Below are positions 52,545 through 61,481 of a DNA stretch of 64,000 nucleotides, one piece after another. The number at the start of each line of letters is the position of its first letter. The stretch's first letter is position 1. The position numbers and the translations under genes are program-made. Origin of the DNA: Bradyrhizobium diazoefficiens (GTDB lineage Bacteria > Pseudomonadota > Alphaproteobacteria > Rhizobiales > Xanthobacteraceae); the NCBI RefSeq assembly GCF_018131015.1, contig NZ_JAFCJJ010000001.1:248001-312000 (forward strand), read 5' to 3'. Below the pieces are notes generated by a model. The model saw nothing but the letters and a program-made list of their open reading frames with translations, did no database searches and had not been told where the DNA came from.

Positions 52545-52887
52545 GACGTTCTCCGGTTCGCGCCATTGCTCACCTGCGGAACATGCTTGCGAATTCCGGG
52601 CCAGTCCGGTTGCGCAGCAACGGGCGCGTCGCCAGGCGGCAAAAATCCGGTGATTGCACGGGAGGTTAGATCGGCTGGCGCGACAAATGTCCGGTCCCCG
52701 GAGTCATGCCTCGCGTCCGGGCATGCGACGCGCGCTGTCTAATTTGTCGGCAGGCCCCGCGGGAACGGTGCAGCCAAAGCCGGTTCCGCAAGGCCCCCTG
52801 CGGAACGCATTCGGCCTCGCGGGATTAGCGATCAGGGTCCCTTCTCGACCGGCGTGGGGTCTCGTTCGGTCCAGCCCGGGAGTTTTC

Positions 52888-53082
52888 ATGCCAGATGGCC
52901 ACGAAAGGCCGCAGGCGGAGGTGGCAGGCTATATCGACGAGATGTGCACCGAGCTGCGCGAGATGGCGCACAGGGCCCGGTTGTTCTTCCTCGCACACCT
53001 GCTCAGCATGGTGATCCTGCAGGCAAAAAGGCATCGGCAGGCAGATGATCTGCGCTCCGAAGCCGTTCATTCAAACGACTGA
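52888..53082 (+). CDS. Small helical protein, 64 residues
   Basis: A short product, likely all-helical: AEVAGYIDEMCTELREMAHRARLFFLAHLLSMVILQAKRH. The hydrophobic face of the middle part could bind a membrane or partner protein. CGGGAG stands 7 bases before the ATG. Its last 16 bases overlap the end of the convergent zinc-ribbon gene at 53,067. Small proteins of this pattern recur beside the ybdK-type ligase gene in rhizobia. Confidence 0.65.
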   Translation: MPDGHERPQAEVAGYIDEMCTELREMAHRARLFFLAHLLSMVILQAKRHRQADDLRSEAVHSND

Positions 53083-53252
53083 AACGTCCGCGGCTCGGGC
53101 TTGCCGGACGGGCTGTCGGCCCACTTCGCCATGTCCATCGTCCGCGCGTCGACGCCCTCGCACCAGAAGCAGCTCAGCTCGGTGCGGCCGTTCGCGGCCA
53201 GGGTGGGGACGAGGCCGTTGCCGCAGCCGGCGCAATAGGCGATGTCTGTCAT
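53067..53252 (-). CDS. Small putative zinc-ribbon protein, 61 residues
   Basis: A 61-residue protein with CAGCG at the N-terminus and CFWCEG in the middle, two Cys pairs of a zinc ribbon. GGAGGAGCGG precedes the ATG. The tail (EPRTFQSFE) overlaps the small gene at 52,888. It lies downstream of the ybdK-type gene on the same strand with 65 bases between, so it may be in one operon. Confidence 0.7.
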   Translation of the reverse strand: MTDIAYCAGCGNGLVPTLAANGRTELSCFWCEGVDARTMDMAKWADSPSGKPEPRTFQSFE

Positions 53253-53316
53253 TCCGCTCCTCCAGAACACGGCAAATTCAACAGCGCCGTTTTCGTTCCC
53301 CAAGCTTGCGCGAGGG

Positions 53317-54540
53317 CTATGGCGGCGCCGCCTCAGTGGGGCCGGGGGCGTGTGTCTGGGACGTGGTCGCGGCGATCCAGCGCGACACCGAAGCGATGTC
53401 GTCGCCATTGTCGCGAAAGGCGCGCAGCTGGAATTCGGCCGAGCTTCCGCGCGCCACGATGGTCCGGCAGTGCTCGACCTCGGCGGCGCAGTTCAGCGCG
53501 GCCGCGTCGTCCGCGACGTCGTCGATGACGCGAGCAAGCAGCTCCGAGATCGTGACGGGGCCGTCCTTCGTGGCAAAGATGCAATCTGTGCCGTAGCGCT
53601 GGGCGCGCCATTTGTTCTCGACCGCAATCGCGCGGTCGACGGCGGTGACCTGTTTCGACAGATGCGGCCGCTCGCAGAGATGCCGGGCCAGGCAGCGATA
53701 GAGCGAGGCGATGGCGACGGCGTCGTCGACGAAGGTGCAGGTGTCCGGCGCGCGCAGCTCGAGCGTCGGATGCTTCATCGAGGGGCGCATCGCCCACCAG
53801 ATGTGGCTTTCATCGGGAATGACGCCTGAGCGCTGCAGCGCGCCGACATAGGCGTCGTAATCGTGCCGGCCTTCGAACAATTCGGGCAGGCCGGTGCGCG
53901 GCAGCTCGGAATAGGCGGCGAGCCGGTAGCCCTTGAGCCCCGTCTTGTGCGAATTCCAGAACGGCGAGGAGGCCGACAGCGCGATGAACAGCGGCAGATG
54001 CGGCAGCATCGCCCGCATCACGGCCATGCGCTTCTCGGGATCGGGCAACTGGACGTGCACATGCATGCCGCACATCATGTTGCGGTGGCCGATGCTGCGC
54101 AGATCCTCGATCATCTCCTCGTAACGCGGCTTCGGGCTCGGCTGCGACAGGCGCCAGATCGCGGTCGGATGCGTGCCGCAGGCCATGATGACGAGGCCGT
54201 ATTGCGCGGCGACGCTGGCGACCTCGCGGCGCAGGAAGCGCAGCTCCTCGCGCGCGTCGTTCACGTCGACATGGACGTTGGTGGCGACCTCGAGCTGGGA
54301 CTGCAGCATCTCCCGCATGGCCTGACCGCCGGTCGACCAGTTCGCCGATTCGAACAGCTCGTTGGGCGTCTGGATCGCGACCTCGAAGGTGCGGTGATCG
54401 GCGAGGAAATATTCCTCCTCGATGCCGAAGGAATATTCGGCCGCTTCGCCGCGGCTTCCGGCGGAGCGAATGACGAGATGCTGCCGGTCGTCGGAAGCAT
54501 CCAGCCGCAGCAGTTTCAGGACGTCTGAAGCAAGTGTCAT
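53317..54540 (-). CDS. YbdK-type carboxylate-amine ligase
   Basis: A 407-residue member of the glutamate-cysteine ligase 2 family: EYSFGIEEEYFLAD is the hallmark start (EEEY), followed by QLEVATNVH, ACGTHP, RNMMCGMHVHVQLPD and RLAAYSELPR. These are ATP-dependent ligases or related enzymes whose physiological substrates are mostly unknown; weak glutamate-cysteine ligase activity was seen in E. coli YbdK. It is divergent from the TerB-domain gene and upstream of the zinc-ribbon gene. Confidence 0.9.
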   Translation of the reverse strand: MTLASDVLKLLRLDASDDRQHLVIRSAGSRGEAAEYSFGIEEEYFLADHRTFEVAIQTPNELFESANWSTGGQAMREMLQSQLEVATNVHVDVNDAREELRFLRREVASVAAQYGLVIMACGTHPTAIWRLSQPSPKPRYEEMIEDLRSIGHRNMMCGMHVHVQLPDPEKRMAVMRAMLPHLPLFIALSASSPFWNSHKTGLKGYRLAAYSELPRTGLPELFEGRHDYDAYVGALQRSGVIPDESHIWWAMRPSMKHPTLELRAPDTCTFVDDAVAIASLYRCLARHLCERPHLSKQVTAVDRAIAVENKWRAQRYGTDCIFATKDGPVTISELLARVIDDVADDAAALNCAAEVEHCRTIVARGSSAEFQLRAFRDNGDDIASVSRWIAATTSQTHAPGPTEAAPP

Positions 54541-54918
54541 CGCGCCACCCGGCTGAGCTGTTCTCTGCCGGCGTTAATCCGTCCGAGCGGGGCGGGTTCC
54601 GCACCCGCACCACTGGAAATTGCAGGCACGCCCGGAACATTTTGCGCGCGTTCTGGCGCGCAAATCGGTGCGGCGGCGGGTCGCAGTCGCGTCGCCTTGA
54701 ATCCGACGCAGCCCATTTCTAAGTCAGGATACAACATGAATCCGGGCCCCTCTGGCGAGGCTGCCGACGAATGTCGGTGAGACCTCGCGATGTCGGATGA
54801 CCTGTCCCCGCGCGAATGCGATGGATCGGCTGATCGTCGGGCCCTCTCTGTTCCCTCCGACGCCACCGTCCCCATCGCTGCCCCCCGCGGTCAATTCGCC
54901 AAGCTCAAGGGAGCGACG

Positions 54919-55389
54919 ATGCCTGACACCAACGCCTCGAATCCGATCGAACTCGAGATCACCGAACCGTCCAGCCTCAACGAGCAGGCCGCGGTGGCGC
55001 TGGTGATTGCCGGCGCGCTCGTTGCCGTCGCCGACCGGCGGGTCTCGCCGGTCGAGCGCGACGAGGTGATCCGTTTCATCAGGGATCGCGACCTGGCGCC
55101 GCACATCGCCGACGAGCGGTTGCTTGCGATGTTCGACGAGCTGGCCGAACGGCTCGATCGACCGGACTTCGCCAATGTCGTGATCGACACGCTGCGGCCG
55201 GTCTCGAACCTGTCGCTCTCGTCGCATTTGCTGGAGCTGTCCGAACGTGTCGCGGCCGCGGACGAGGACGTGCATCCGCATGAGGTGCAGGCGATCAAGC
55301 TGCTGCGGCTGCTGACGCAGGCCTTGCCGCGCGCAAGACCGGTGACCGCGCGCGCCCCGTCGCCTGCGGCCTCCGAGGGTTGCGCGTGA
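54919..55389 (+). CDS. TerB-like protein
   Basis: A 156-residue acidic protein with the TerB (tellurite resistance) helical fold: EQAAVALVIAGALVAVADRRVSPVERDEVIRFI and a second DEDVHPHEVQAIKLLRLL, the two acidic loops of the family that bind a metal. The ATG at 54,919 is preceded by AAGGGAGCG; the frame is open further upstream, but the extension looks non-coding. It is translationally coupled to a membrane gene (GTGA at 55,386). Ter proteins are associated with metal stress and membrane-linked defence complexes. Confidence 0.85.
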   Translation: MPDTNASNPIELEITEPSSLNEQAAVALVIAGALVAVADRRVSPVERDEVIRFIRDRDLAPHIADERLLAMFDELAERLDRPDFANVVIDTLRPVSNLSLSSHLLELSERVAAADEDVHPHEVQAIKLLRLLTQALPRARPVTARAPSPAASEGCA

Positions 55390-55745
55390 GTGCTGCGGAC
55401 CAGCGTCGAGAAGAATCCGAGCGCGCCGGTGGTCAGCCAGCCGGCGGCGACCCGCGCCTCGACGCGCTGGTCCAGCGCCTGCCGCCGCGGCTTGCCGGCA
55501 CCGTCGATTATCTCATGCAGCCGTCCAGCCGCTGGGTGCGGCTGCCCTCGGGTGCGCTGCTGATCGTCGGCGGCGTGCTGTCCTTCCTGCCCGTGCTCGG
55601 CGTCTGGATGCTGCCGCTCGGGCTTGCACTGCTCGCGGAGGACGTGCCGGCGCTGCGCGCGTCCCGTTCCCGGGCCCTCGACTGGATCGAGCGGCGAAAA
55701 CCGCACTGGTTCGATCCGTCCCCACCGAAAAATGACCAGACATGA
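55386..55745 (+). CDS. Small membrane protein in the ter-like cluster
   Basis: A 119-residue protein with a charged N-terminus, then PSGALLIVGGVLSFLPVLGVWMLPLGLALLAEDV, one or two membrane helices that recur in a family of tiny rhizobial membrane proteins (PLGLALLAEDVP is conserved). It starts at GTG 55,386, overlapping the stop of the TerB-like gene, and ends in an ATGA overlap with the TerC-like gene, so all three are co-translated. Function unknown but linked to its neighbours. Confidence 0.75.
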   Translation: MSAADQRREESERAGGQPAGGDPRLDALVQRLPPRLAGTVDYLMQPSSRWVRLPSGALLIVGGVLSFLPVLGVWMLPLGLALLAEDVPALRASRSRALDWIERRKPHWFDPSPPKNDQT

Positions 55746-56380
55746 CCGAGTTCATGACCGCCGACGCGCTGTCTGCGCTGCTGCAGGTGGTGCTGATCGA
55801 CCTCGTGCTCGCCGGCGACAATGCCGTCGTGATCGGCCTTGCCGCTGCGGGACTTCCGGCCGGCCAGCGCCGGCGCGCCATCGTCGTCGGCATCGTCGCC
55901 GCGACTGCGCTGCGCATCGTCTTCGCCGGCGTTGCGACCCAGCTCCTCCAGGTCATCGGCCTCCTGCTTGCCGGCGGCATCCTGCTGCTCTGGGTATGCT
56001 GGAAGATGTGGCGCGAGCTGCGCGAGCAGGCTGCGCATGCGAGCGCGCTTGCATTCAGCCATAGTGGCCATGCGGGCAGCACGCCGCTGCCGCGAAAAAC
56101 CTTCCGCCAGGCGGCGGCGCAGATTGTCGCCGCCGACGTGTCGATGTCGCTCGACAACGTGCTCGCCGTCGCCGGTGCCGCGCGCGAGCATCCCTATATC
56201 CTCGTCTTCGGCCTCTTGCTGTCGGTCGCGCTGATGGGCGTCGCCGCGGATCTGCTCGGCCGTGTGCTCCAGAAGCAGCGCTGGATCGCCTATGCTGGCC
56301 TTGCCATCATCATTTATGTCGCCTTCGAGATGATCTGGCGCGGTTCGCTCGAGCTTGCACCGGTCATTGCCAGTCTCTGA
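55742..56380 (+). CDS. TerC/YjbE-family membrane protein
   Basis: A 212-residue inner-membrane protein with about seven helices. The family signature is present twice: LIDLVLAGDNAVVIGLAAAGL near the N-terminus and AADVSMSLDNVLAVAGAA in the middle, each with an Asp-Asn pair that may carry a metal ion. TerC-family proteins move manganese or mediate metal/tellurium stress. Coupled to the upstream membrane gene. Confidence 0.92.
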   Translation: MTEFMTADALSALLQVVLIDLVLAGDNAVVIGLAAAGLPAGQRRRAIVVGIVAATALRIVFAGVATQLLQVIGLLLAGGILLLWVCWKMWRELREQAAHASALAFSHSGHAGSTPLPRKTFRQAAAQIVAADVSMSLDNVLAVAGAAREHPYILVFGLLLSVALMGVAADLLGRVLQKQRWIAYAGLAIIIYVAFEMIWRGSLELAPVIASL

Positions 56381-56414
56381 TGCGACAATTCCCATCCGCA
56401 ATCCGGAGTGATGA

Positions 56415-57000
56415 ATGACATCCGAACCCGAAGCACCTTCACCGCGCACCGAACTGCTGCGCCCGATCGGTCTGTTTCCGCGGCTGATCTTCGGCTCGCG
56501 CTGGCTCCAATTGCCGCTTTATGTCGGACTTATCGTCGCGCAGGCCGTGTATGTGCTGCTGTTCCTGAAGGAGCTTTGGCATCTCGCCTTGCACTCGTTC
56601 GATGCCAGCGAGCAGCAGATCATGCTGACCGTGCTCGGCCTGATCGATGTCGTCATGATCTCGAACCTGCTGGTGATGGTGATCGTCGGGGGCTACGAGA
56701 CTTTCGTCTCGCGCCTGAATTTGCGCGGCCATCCGGACGAGCCGGAATGGCTCAGCCACGTCAACGCCAGCGTGCTCAAGATCAAGCTCGCGATGGCGAT
56801 CGTCGGCATCTCCTCGATCTCCCTGCTCAGGACCTTCATCGAGGCGGGCAATCTCGGGACGACGCGGAGCAATTTCAACCGAGAGCGGCGTGATGTGGCA
56901 GGTGCTGATCCACCTGACCTTCATCATCTCCGCGATCGGCATCGCCTGGGTCGACCGCCTTGCCGACAACGCGCACCGCAAGGAGGCCGCTCACGGCTGA
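56415..57000 (+). pseudogene. YqhA/TIGR00645 membrane protein, frameshifted
   Basis: The first 150 or so residues are a clear YqhA-family membrane protein ([14 protein letters not shown]...[18 protein letters not shown]...[12 protein letters not shown]...FIEAGNLGT), then the frame becomes foreign. One base too many is the cause: at about 56,877-56,878 the DNA reads AATTTCAACCGAGAGC, where removing one A gives AATTTCACCGAGAGC and the usual ending continues ([31 protein letters not shown]) to a stop at 56,998-57,000. Without the correction the frame runs to 57,089. Either a real mutation or a sequencing error. Four membrane helices are expected in the intact protein; it belongs to the ter-like cluster by position. 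Confidence 0.8.
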
Positions 57001-57045
57001 GACCGGCGCGCCTCTCCGGCACGAACGGTGCTCGCCACAGGGACA

Positions 57046-58128
57046 TCATCGCACGGCGTGCATCTCCAGAAACGCCTTCACGCCGGTGACGGTGCCGGTA
57101 TCCGACGGCACGTAGCCGGGGAGCGTCGCGATCGCCGCGCGAAAATCGGCGCTGCGCACGATCTCGAGGATGCGCTGCATCGGCTTTGTATCCAGGAAAG
57201 CGCGCTTGCAGACGAAGAAATAGTCCTCGGTGAGGAGACGGATGAAATCGAGGCCGAAATGACGGGCGGCGGCCTCGACGCCAAAGCACGCGTCCGCCAT
57301 GCCGCTTGCGACATAGGCCGCGACCGCCGCATGGGTGAACTCGATCTGCTGCGCGCCGTTGATCCTGCTCTCCTCGATGCCTTGCGCGGCGAGCAGCTGG
57401 TCGAACAAGAGGCGCGTGCCGGAATCATGGTCGCGGTTGACGAACCGGACTTTTGGTCCGGTGAGGTCGGCCAGCGACGCGATCCGCAACGGATTGCCGC
57501 GCGCGACCATCAAGCCCATCTCGCGCGTCACGAAGCTGATGATGCGGTCCTCGCGGGGATCGAGCCATTCGCGCGCCGCCTGGATGCCCTGGGCCCGCAG
57601 CGCGCCGTGCGGCAGATGCAGGCCGGAGAGGTCGCAGGCGCCCTGGGCCAGCGCGACCAGCGAGTGCTGGTTGCTGACATAGCGCAGATCGACGCCGATG
57701 CCGGGCTCGCGGTCGAGGAACTCGCGCAGTTTCGCCACCGCAAAGCCGTGGCTGGCATGGACGCGGATCACGGAGGGGCGCTGCTCGAGGAACGGCTTGA
57801 TCTCGCTCGCGAGCTCCTGCGCCAGGTTTTCGAGCTGCGGCCCGAGCCGCGCCTGCATGCGCTCGCCGGCCCATACCAGCCGCTCGCCGAAGGGCGTCAG
57901 CTTCGAGCCCTTGCCGCGCTGGGTCTCGACCAGCGGCGTGCCGAAGAACTCCGACCATTGCTCGATCAGATTCCAGACATGCCGGTAGGACAGCTGCGCG
58001 TCGCTGGCCGCGCTGGTGATCTTGCCGGTCTTCCGGATCTCGTTGAGCACGCCGAGCATGATCACGGCGGTGCGCGGGCTGCCCTCCCGGCGAAATCGCC
58101 AGACGGCCTCGATCTCGATCTGAAGCAT
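57046..58128 (-). CDS. ModE-like HTH plus periplasmic-binding-like domain regulator
   Basis: A 360-residue one-component regulator. The N-terminal winged HTH (about 20-90) is ModE/LysR-like: [47 protein letters not shown]. The rest (about 115-350) is a PBP-like effector domain with [18 protein letters not shown] and [20 protein letters not shown]. This layout is known for molybdate or sulfur-oxyanion responsive regulators. It is divergent from an aldehyde dehydrogenase, and a palindrome at 58,139 lies directly before its start. Whether the ligand is molybdate is not shown. Confidence 0.85.
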   Translation of the reverse strand: MLQIEIEAVWRFRREGSPRTAVIMLGVLNEIRKTGKITSAASDAQLSYRHVWNLIEQWSEFFGTPLVETQRGKGSKLTPFGERLVWAGERMQARLGPQLENLAQELASEIKPFLEQRPSVIRVHASHGFAVAKLREFLDREPGIGVDLRYVSNQHSLVALAQGACDLSGLHLPHGALRAQGIQAAREWLDPREDRIISFVTREMGLMVARGNPLRIASLADLTGPKVRFVNRDHDSGTRLLFDQLLAAQGIEESRINGAQQIEFTHAAVAAYVASGMADACFGVEAAARHFGLDFIRLLTEDYFFVCKRAFLDTKPMQRILEIVRSADFRAAIATLPGYVPSDTGTVTGVKAFLEMHAVR

Positions 58129-58138
58129 CGGCCTTCCT

Positions 58139-58156
58139 TATGAACTACACTTCATA
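58139..58156. promoter_or_regulatory. Candidate operator, TATGAA-N6-TTCATA
   Basis: A perfect 6-base inverted repeat with a 6-base spacer, 10 bases before the regulator start and 82 before the aldehyde dehydrogenase ATG. The intergenic stretch is notably AT-rich. By position it is the probable binding site of the ModE-like regulator. Confidence 0.5.
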
Positions 58157-58238
58157 TATTTGGCGTCCATCTGCAAATCATATCATATTTACACGGCCGA
58201 ATAGGTGCCTAGTCTGGCATACCAGAATAGGAGATAAT

Positions 58239-59726
58239 ATGATGTCTGTTGCATATGACTTTGCCCACTCGCCGGCCAGCGAGTTCATGTCCCGGCCGCA
58301 GCATCTCCTGATCGACGGCCGCCGTGTGCCGGCGAGCTCCGGGCGCACCTTCAAGTCGCTCAATCCCGCGACCGGACAGGTCATCGCGGTGATCGCGGAA
58401 GGTGGCGAGGCCGATGTCGAGCATGCGGTGGCGGCCGCGCGCCGGGCATTCGAAGGCCCCTGGCGCACGATGCGCGCCTCCGAGCGCGGCCAGATCCTGC
58501 TGCGCTGGGCGGACCTGCTCAAAGCTCATGCGGACGAAATCGTCGAGCTGGAGTCGATCGATGCCGGCAAGCCGATTTCCGCAACGCTGCGCCAGGACTT
58601 TCCGGCCGCGGTGGACACGCTGATCTATTACGCCGGCTGGGCCGACAAGATCAGCGGCGATGTCATCCCGGTCCGCGACGATGCCCTGACCTACACCGTG
58701 CGCGAGCCGGTCGGCGTGGTTGCTGCGATCGTGCCGTGGAATTTCCCGCTGATGATCGGCATGTGGAAGCTTGCGCCGGCGCTGGCGTGCGGCTGCACTA
58801 TCGTGATGAAGCCGGCCGAGCTGACCTCGCTCTCGGCGCTGCGCATCGCCGAGCTGGCGCTCGACGCCGGCCTGCCGAAGGGCGTCTTCAACGTCGTCAC
58901 GGGACCGGGGCGCGTCGTCGGCGATGCACTGGTCAATCATCCCGATGTCGACAAGGTCACCTTCACCGGCTCGCCGGGGGTGGGGCGCGGAATCATGAAG
59001 GGCGCGGCCGGCAACTTCAAGCGCGTCTCGCTCGAGCTCGGCGGCAAGTCGGCCAACGTCATTTTCGACGACGCCGACCTGGAGGCGGCGTCAAAGGCTG
59101 CGGCGTCCGGCATCTTCTTCAATGCGGGCCAGGTGTGCTCGGCCGGCTCCCGCGTGCTGGTGCAGGAGAGGGCCTATGACGAGGTGGTCGACCGGCTGGC
59201 GGCGCGGGCCAAATCGCTGAAAATCGGCGATCCCCTCGATCGCAAGACGGCGCTCGGCCCGGTGATCTCCGAGAAGCAGAGGAAGTCGATCCTCGACTAT
59301 GTCGATATCGGCCGGAATGAGGGGGCTAGCCTCGTCACCGGCGGCACGCGGGTCGGCGAGCGCGGCTATTTCATCAGCCCGGCCGTGTTCGCCAACGTCG
59401 CGCATGAGATGCGGATCTCCCAGGAGGAAATCTTCGGCCCCGTCGTCAGCGTCATCAAGTTCACCGACGAGGCCGATGCGTTGCGGATCGCCAACGGCAC
59501 CGCCTACAGCCTTGCCGCCGGGGTCTGGAGCCGCGACATCGGCAGGCTGCAGCGCTTTGCCAAGCGGGCGCGTGCCGGCACGGTCTGGATGAACACCTAT
59601 GGCTATACCGACGTGCGCCTGCCCTGGGGCGGCGAGCGCGATTCCGGCCTTGGCCGCGAGCACGGCACCGCCGCGCTCGACAATTTCACCGAGCCCAAGA
59701 CCGTGTGGATGAACCTGGCCGTCTGA
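58239..59726 (+). CDS. NAD(P)-dependent aldehyde dehydrogenase
   Basis: A 495-residue ALDH superfamily enzyme. The NAD site is PWNFPLMIGMWKLAPALA and FTGSPGVGR, the general base Glu266 (LELGGK) and the nucleophile Cys300 (NAGQVCSAG). The C-terminal LPWGGERDSGLGREHG is of the betaine/gamma-aminobutyraldehyde dehydrogenase type. The start is ATG 58,239 with TAGGAG 4 bases before; a Met follows at once. It is divergent from the PBP-type regulator. Possible substrates are betaine aldehyde, aminoaldehydes or other small aldehydes. A strong terminator follows. Confidence 0.93.
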   Translation: MMSVAYDFAHSPASEFMSRPQHLLIDGRRVPASSGRTFKSLNPATGQVIAVIAEGGEADVEHAVAAARRAFEGPWRTMRASERGQILLRWADLLKAHADEIVELESIDAGKPISATLRQDFPAAVDTLIYYAGWADKISGDVIPVRDDALTYTVREPVGVVAAIVPWNFPLMIGMWKLAPALACGCTIVMKPAELTSLSALRIAELALDAGLPKGVFNVVTGPGRVVGDALVNHPDVDKVTFTGSPGVGRGIMKGAAGNFKRVSLELGGKSANVIFDDADLEAASKAAASGIFFNAGQVCSAGSRVLVQERAYDEVVDRLAARAKSLKIGDPLDRKTALGPVISEKQRKSILDYVDIGRNEGASLVTGGTRVGERGYFISPAVFANVAHEMRISQEEIFGPVVSVIKFTDEADALRIANGTAYSLAAGVWSRDIGRLQRFAKRARAGTVWMNTYGYTDVRLPWGGERDSGLGREHGTAALDNFTEPKTVWMNLAV

Positions 59727-59750
59727 CAACCTCCCGAGCGGCCAACCCTG

Positions 59751-59792
59751 GAGCCCGCCTGATATCCCTCCGATCAGGCGGGCTCTCTTTTT
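59751..59792 (+). terminator. Strong intrinsic terminator
   Basis: Perfect 13-base-pair stem GAGCCCGCCTGAT / ATCAGGCGGGCTC with a 9-base loop, then TCTTTTT, 25 bases after the aldehyde dehydrogenase stop. Confidence 0.92.
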
Positions 59793-59918
59793 CAGAAACG
59801 ATAAAATTGTCGGCAATCCGTTCAGCGGCGGCAAAGCCTGCGAACAGGAAGGCGGCTGCCTTAAACCTCGGCTTTGCAACCAGGATGCATGCTCCCGGCA
59901 AAAGGGTGGGGCATCAAC

Positions 59919-60182
59919 ATGTCGGTTCTCAGGGAGATCGTGGCGGCGGTTGCGGGAGTCTACGCGCTGCTGTTCGTCTGCGACGCGTTGTTCGGGGTCG
60001 GCGAGGCGCGCTTCGACGACAGCTATTACAGCGCCAGCTTCTACGCGCCGCGATCGCAGGAATTCCGCTTCGCAAGCGGCATCACGCCGGCGGCCCGCGT
60101 CAGCGACGCCTTTGCGCAGTTCACGCCGAACGAAATCAAGCCGAACAAGCGCTATTCGTCGCTGGAGACGGTGATCCGCTAA
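59919..60182 (+). CDS. Small conserved exported or membrane protein
   Basis: An 87-residue product with an N-terminal hydrophobic segment (IVAAVAGVYALLFVCDALFGVG) and a soluble tail with SYYSASFYAPRSQEF and a Ser/Ala/Phe-rich region. Such proteins recur in rhizobia as unknown. The ATG at 59,919 follows AGGGTGGGG; in-frame starts at 59,874 and 59,889 lack support. It is convergent with the COG4705-type gene 18 bases away. Confidence 0.65.
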   Translation: MSVLREIVAAVAGVYALLFVCDALFGVGEARFDDSYYSASFYAPRSQEFRFASGITPAARVSDAFAQFTPNEIKPNKRYSSLETVIR

Positions 60183-60200
60183 AGCGGCGACCTTCGGCCA

Positions 60201-60995
60201 TCAGGCTCGTTCCGCGGCCTGGCGATCGCCCGGATGCTGCCCCGCGCGTTGCGGGATGAGCAGCAGGCATAGCACGATGAACACGGCGATCACGGCCGAG
60301 GCCAATGGCCGGCTCAGCGCGAGCCCGCCGTGGTCGAGCGGCTTGTCGAGGAAATCGCCGACGGTGGCACCCAGCGGCCGCGTCAGGATGAAGGCCGCCC
60401 AGAACAACATCACGCGCGAGACGCGGGTCCAGACGTAGAGCGCCGCGATGACGGCGAGTCCCGCCGCGAAGATCAGCGCGCCGCCGCCATAGCCCATGTT
60501 GCCGGTGTCGGCGATCCAGTCGCCGAGCGCGGTGCCGAGCGTCTGCGAGAAGGTGATCGCGCTCCAGTAGAAGGCCTCGACGGGCGGCGTGCTGACGCTG
60601 TCGACCGCGATCGTTCCCTCGGAGCGATACCAGAGGCCGAGCACGAGCAGAAGGCAGGCAAGCAACAGCGTCGAGCCGCCGGTATAGCCGATGCCGAGCG
60701 AGCGGTCGGCGAGGTCGGCCATCGTCGTGCCGAAGGTGGTCGAGGCCACGATGGTCGCCCAGTACAGCGCCGGTAGGAACTTGCGCGCGCGGATCTGCGT
60801 GGCGACCAGCACGATCAGCACCAGCAGGAACAGGAACGTGCCCGCGAGGTAGCCCCACTTCAATGTCATCGTGACCGTGTCGCCGCCGGTCTCGCCCAGC
60901 GTCGTGGCGGCGATCTTGATGATCCAGAAGCCGAGCGTGACTTCCGGGACCTTGCTCTCGCGGATGATGTGGCCGCGGCTGGCATGATCTTCCAT
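60201..60995 (-). CDS. COG4705-type membrane protein with fourfold repeat
   Basis: A 264-residue inner-membrane protein with about eight helices. Each quarter carries the same polar motif within or beside a helix: TTLGETGGD (31-39), TTFGTTMAD (86-94), QTLGTALGD (151-159) and RPLGATVGD (206-214), roughly 55-65 residues apart, each ending in an Asp. Four buried acidic sites on a fourfold-repeated membrane scaffold suggest ion or metal movement, but that is inference; the family is uncharacterised. ATG 60,995 has GAGGAC upstream; the frame is open to 61,202 but the extension is not membrane-like. Confidence 0.85.
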   Translation of the reverse strand: MEDHASRGHIIRESKVPEVTLGFWIIKIAATTLGETGGDTVTMTLKWGYLAGTFLFLLVLIVLVATQIRARKFLPALYWATIVASTTFGTTMADLADRSLGIGYTGGSTLLLACLLLVLGLWYRSEGTIAVDSVSTPPVEAFYWSAITFSQTLGTALGDWIADTGNMGYGGGALIFAAGLAVIAALYVWTRVSRVMLFWAAFILTRPLGATVGDFLDKPLDHGGLALSRPLASAVIAVFIVLCLLLIPQRAGQHPGDRQAAERA

Positions 60996-61481
60996 GATGT
61001 CCTCGTCGCGTCCGACCCCCCGGGACGCGGTCGATCGCATTGCCGGCGGCGCTACGCCGACTGGCCAACCGCCATGGCGGACGTCAGTTTCAACGTGATC
61101 GACGAGGAGTTGCCGGCCCGGCCGGCGCGTAGCCGAGCGCGTGGGCGGACGCCGGGGAAGTTCATGAAGGCGTAGACGAGACGAGTGCGCGCTGATCTGC
61201 AATGAGTGCGCCGCAAATTGATCGAGATGCGGGCTCCGGCGGGAATATCCGTCAAGCGGCGCAGATAATGCAGGCAGCGGCGGACGGCTTGTCCGCAGGA
61301 TAGCCCGATCCGGCGGGTGAAGGCGGTGTTGAGCACCGGCGCACCCGGATAGCGAGGTCGGCCATTCACGTCAAGCAGCAGGAAGATGGTCGGCGCGAGG
61401 GTCGCGCGGGCGTGCGATGTCGCATCGATCTCATTCGATGAGTTCGTAAGTCGTGATAAGGAGCAAGATCGGGAGACGGAT
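60996..61481. other. Region of 486 bases without a firm gene
   Basis: Between the COG4705-type gene (minus) and the small secreted protein gene (plus). A minus-strand frame of 149 residues at 61,052-61,501 exists but has no start signal and no recognisable family, so it was left out. The first 70 bases hold the promoter of the COG4705-type gene. No RNA gene is evident. Confidence 0.4.
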
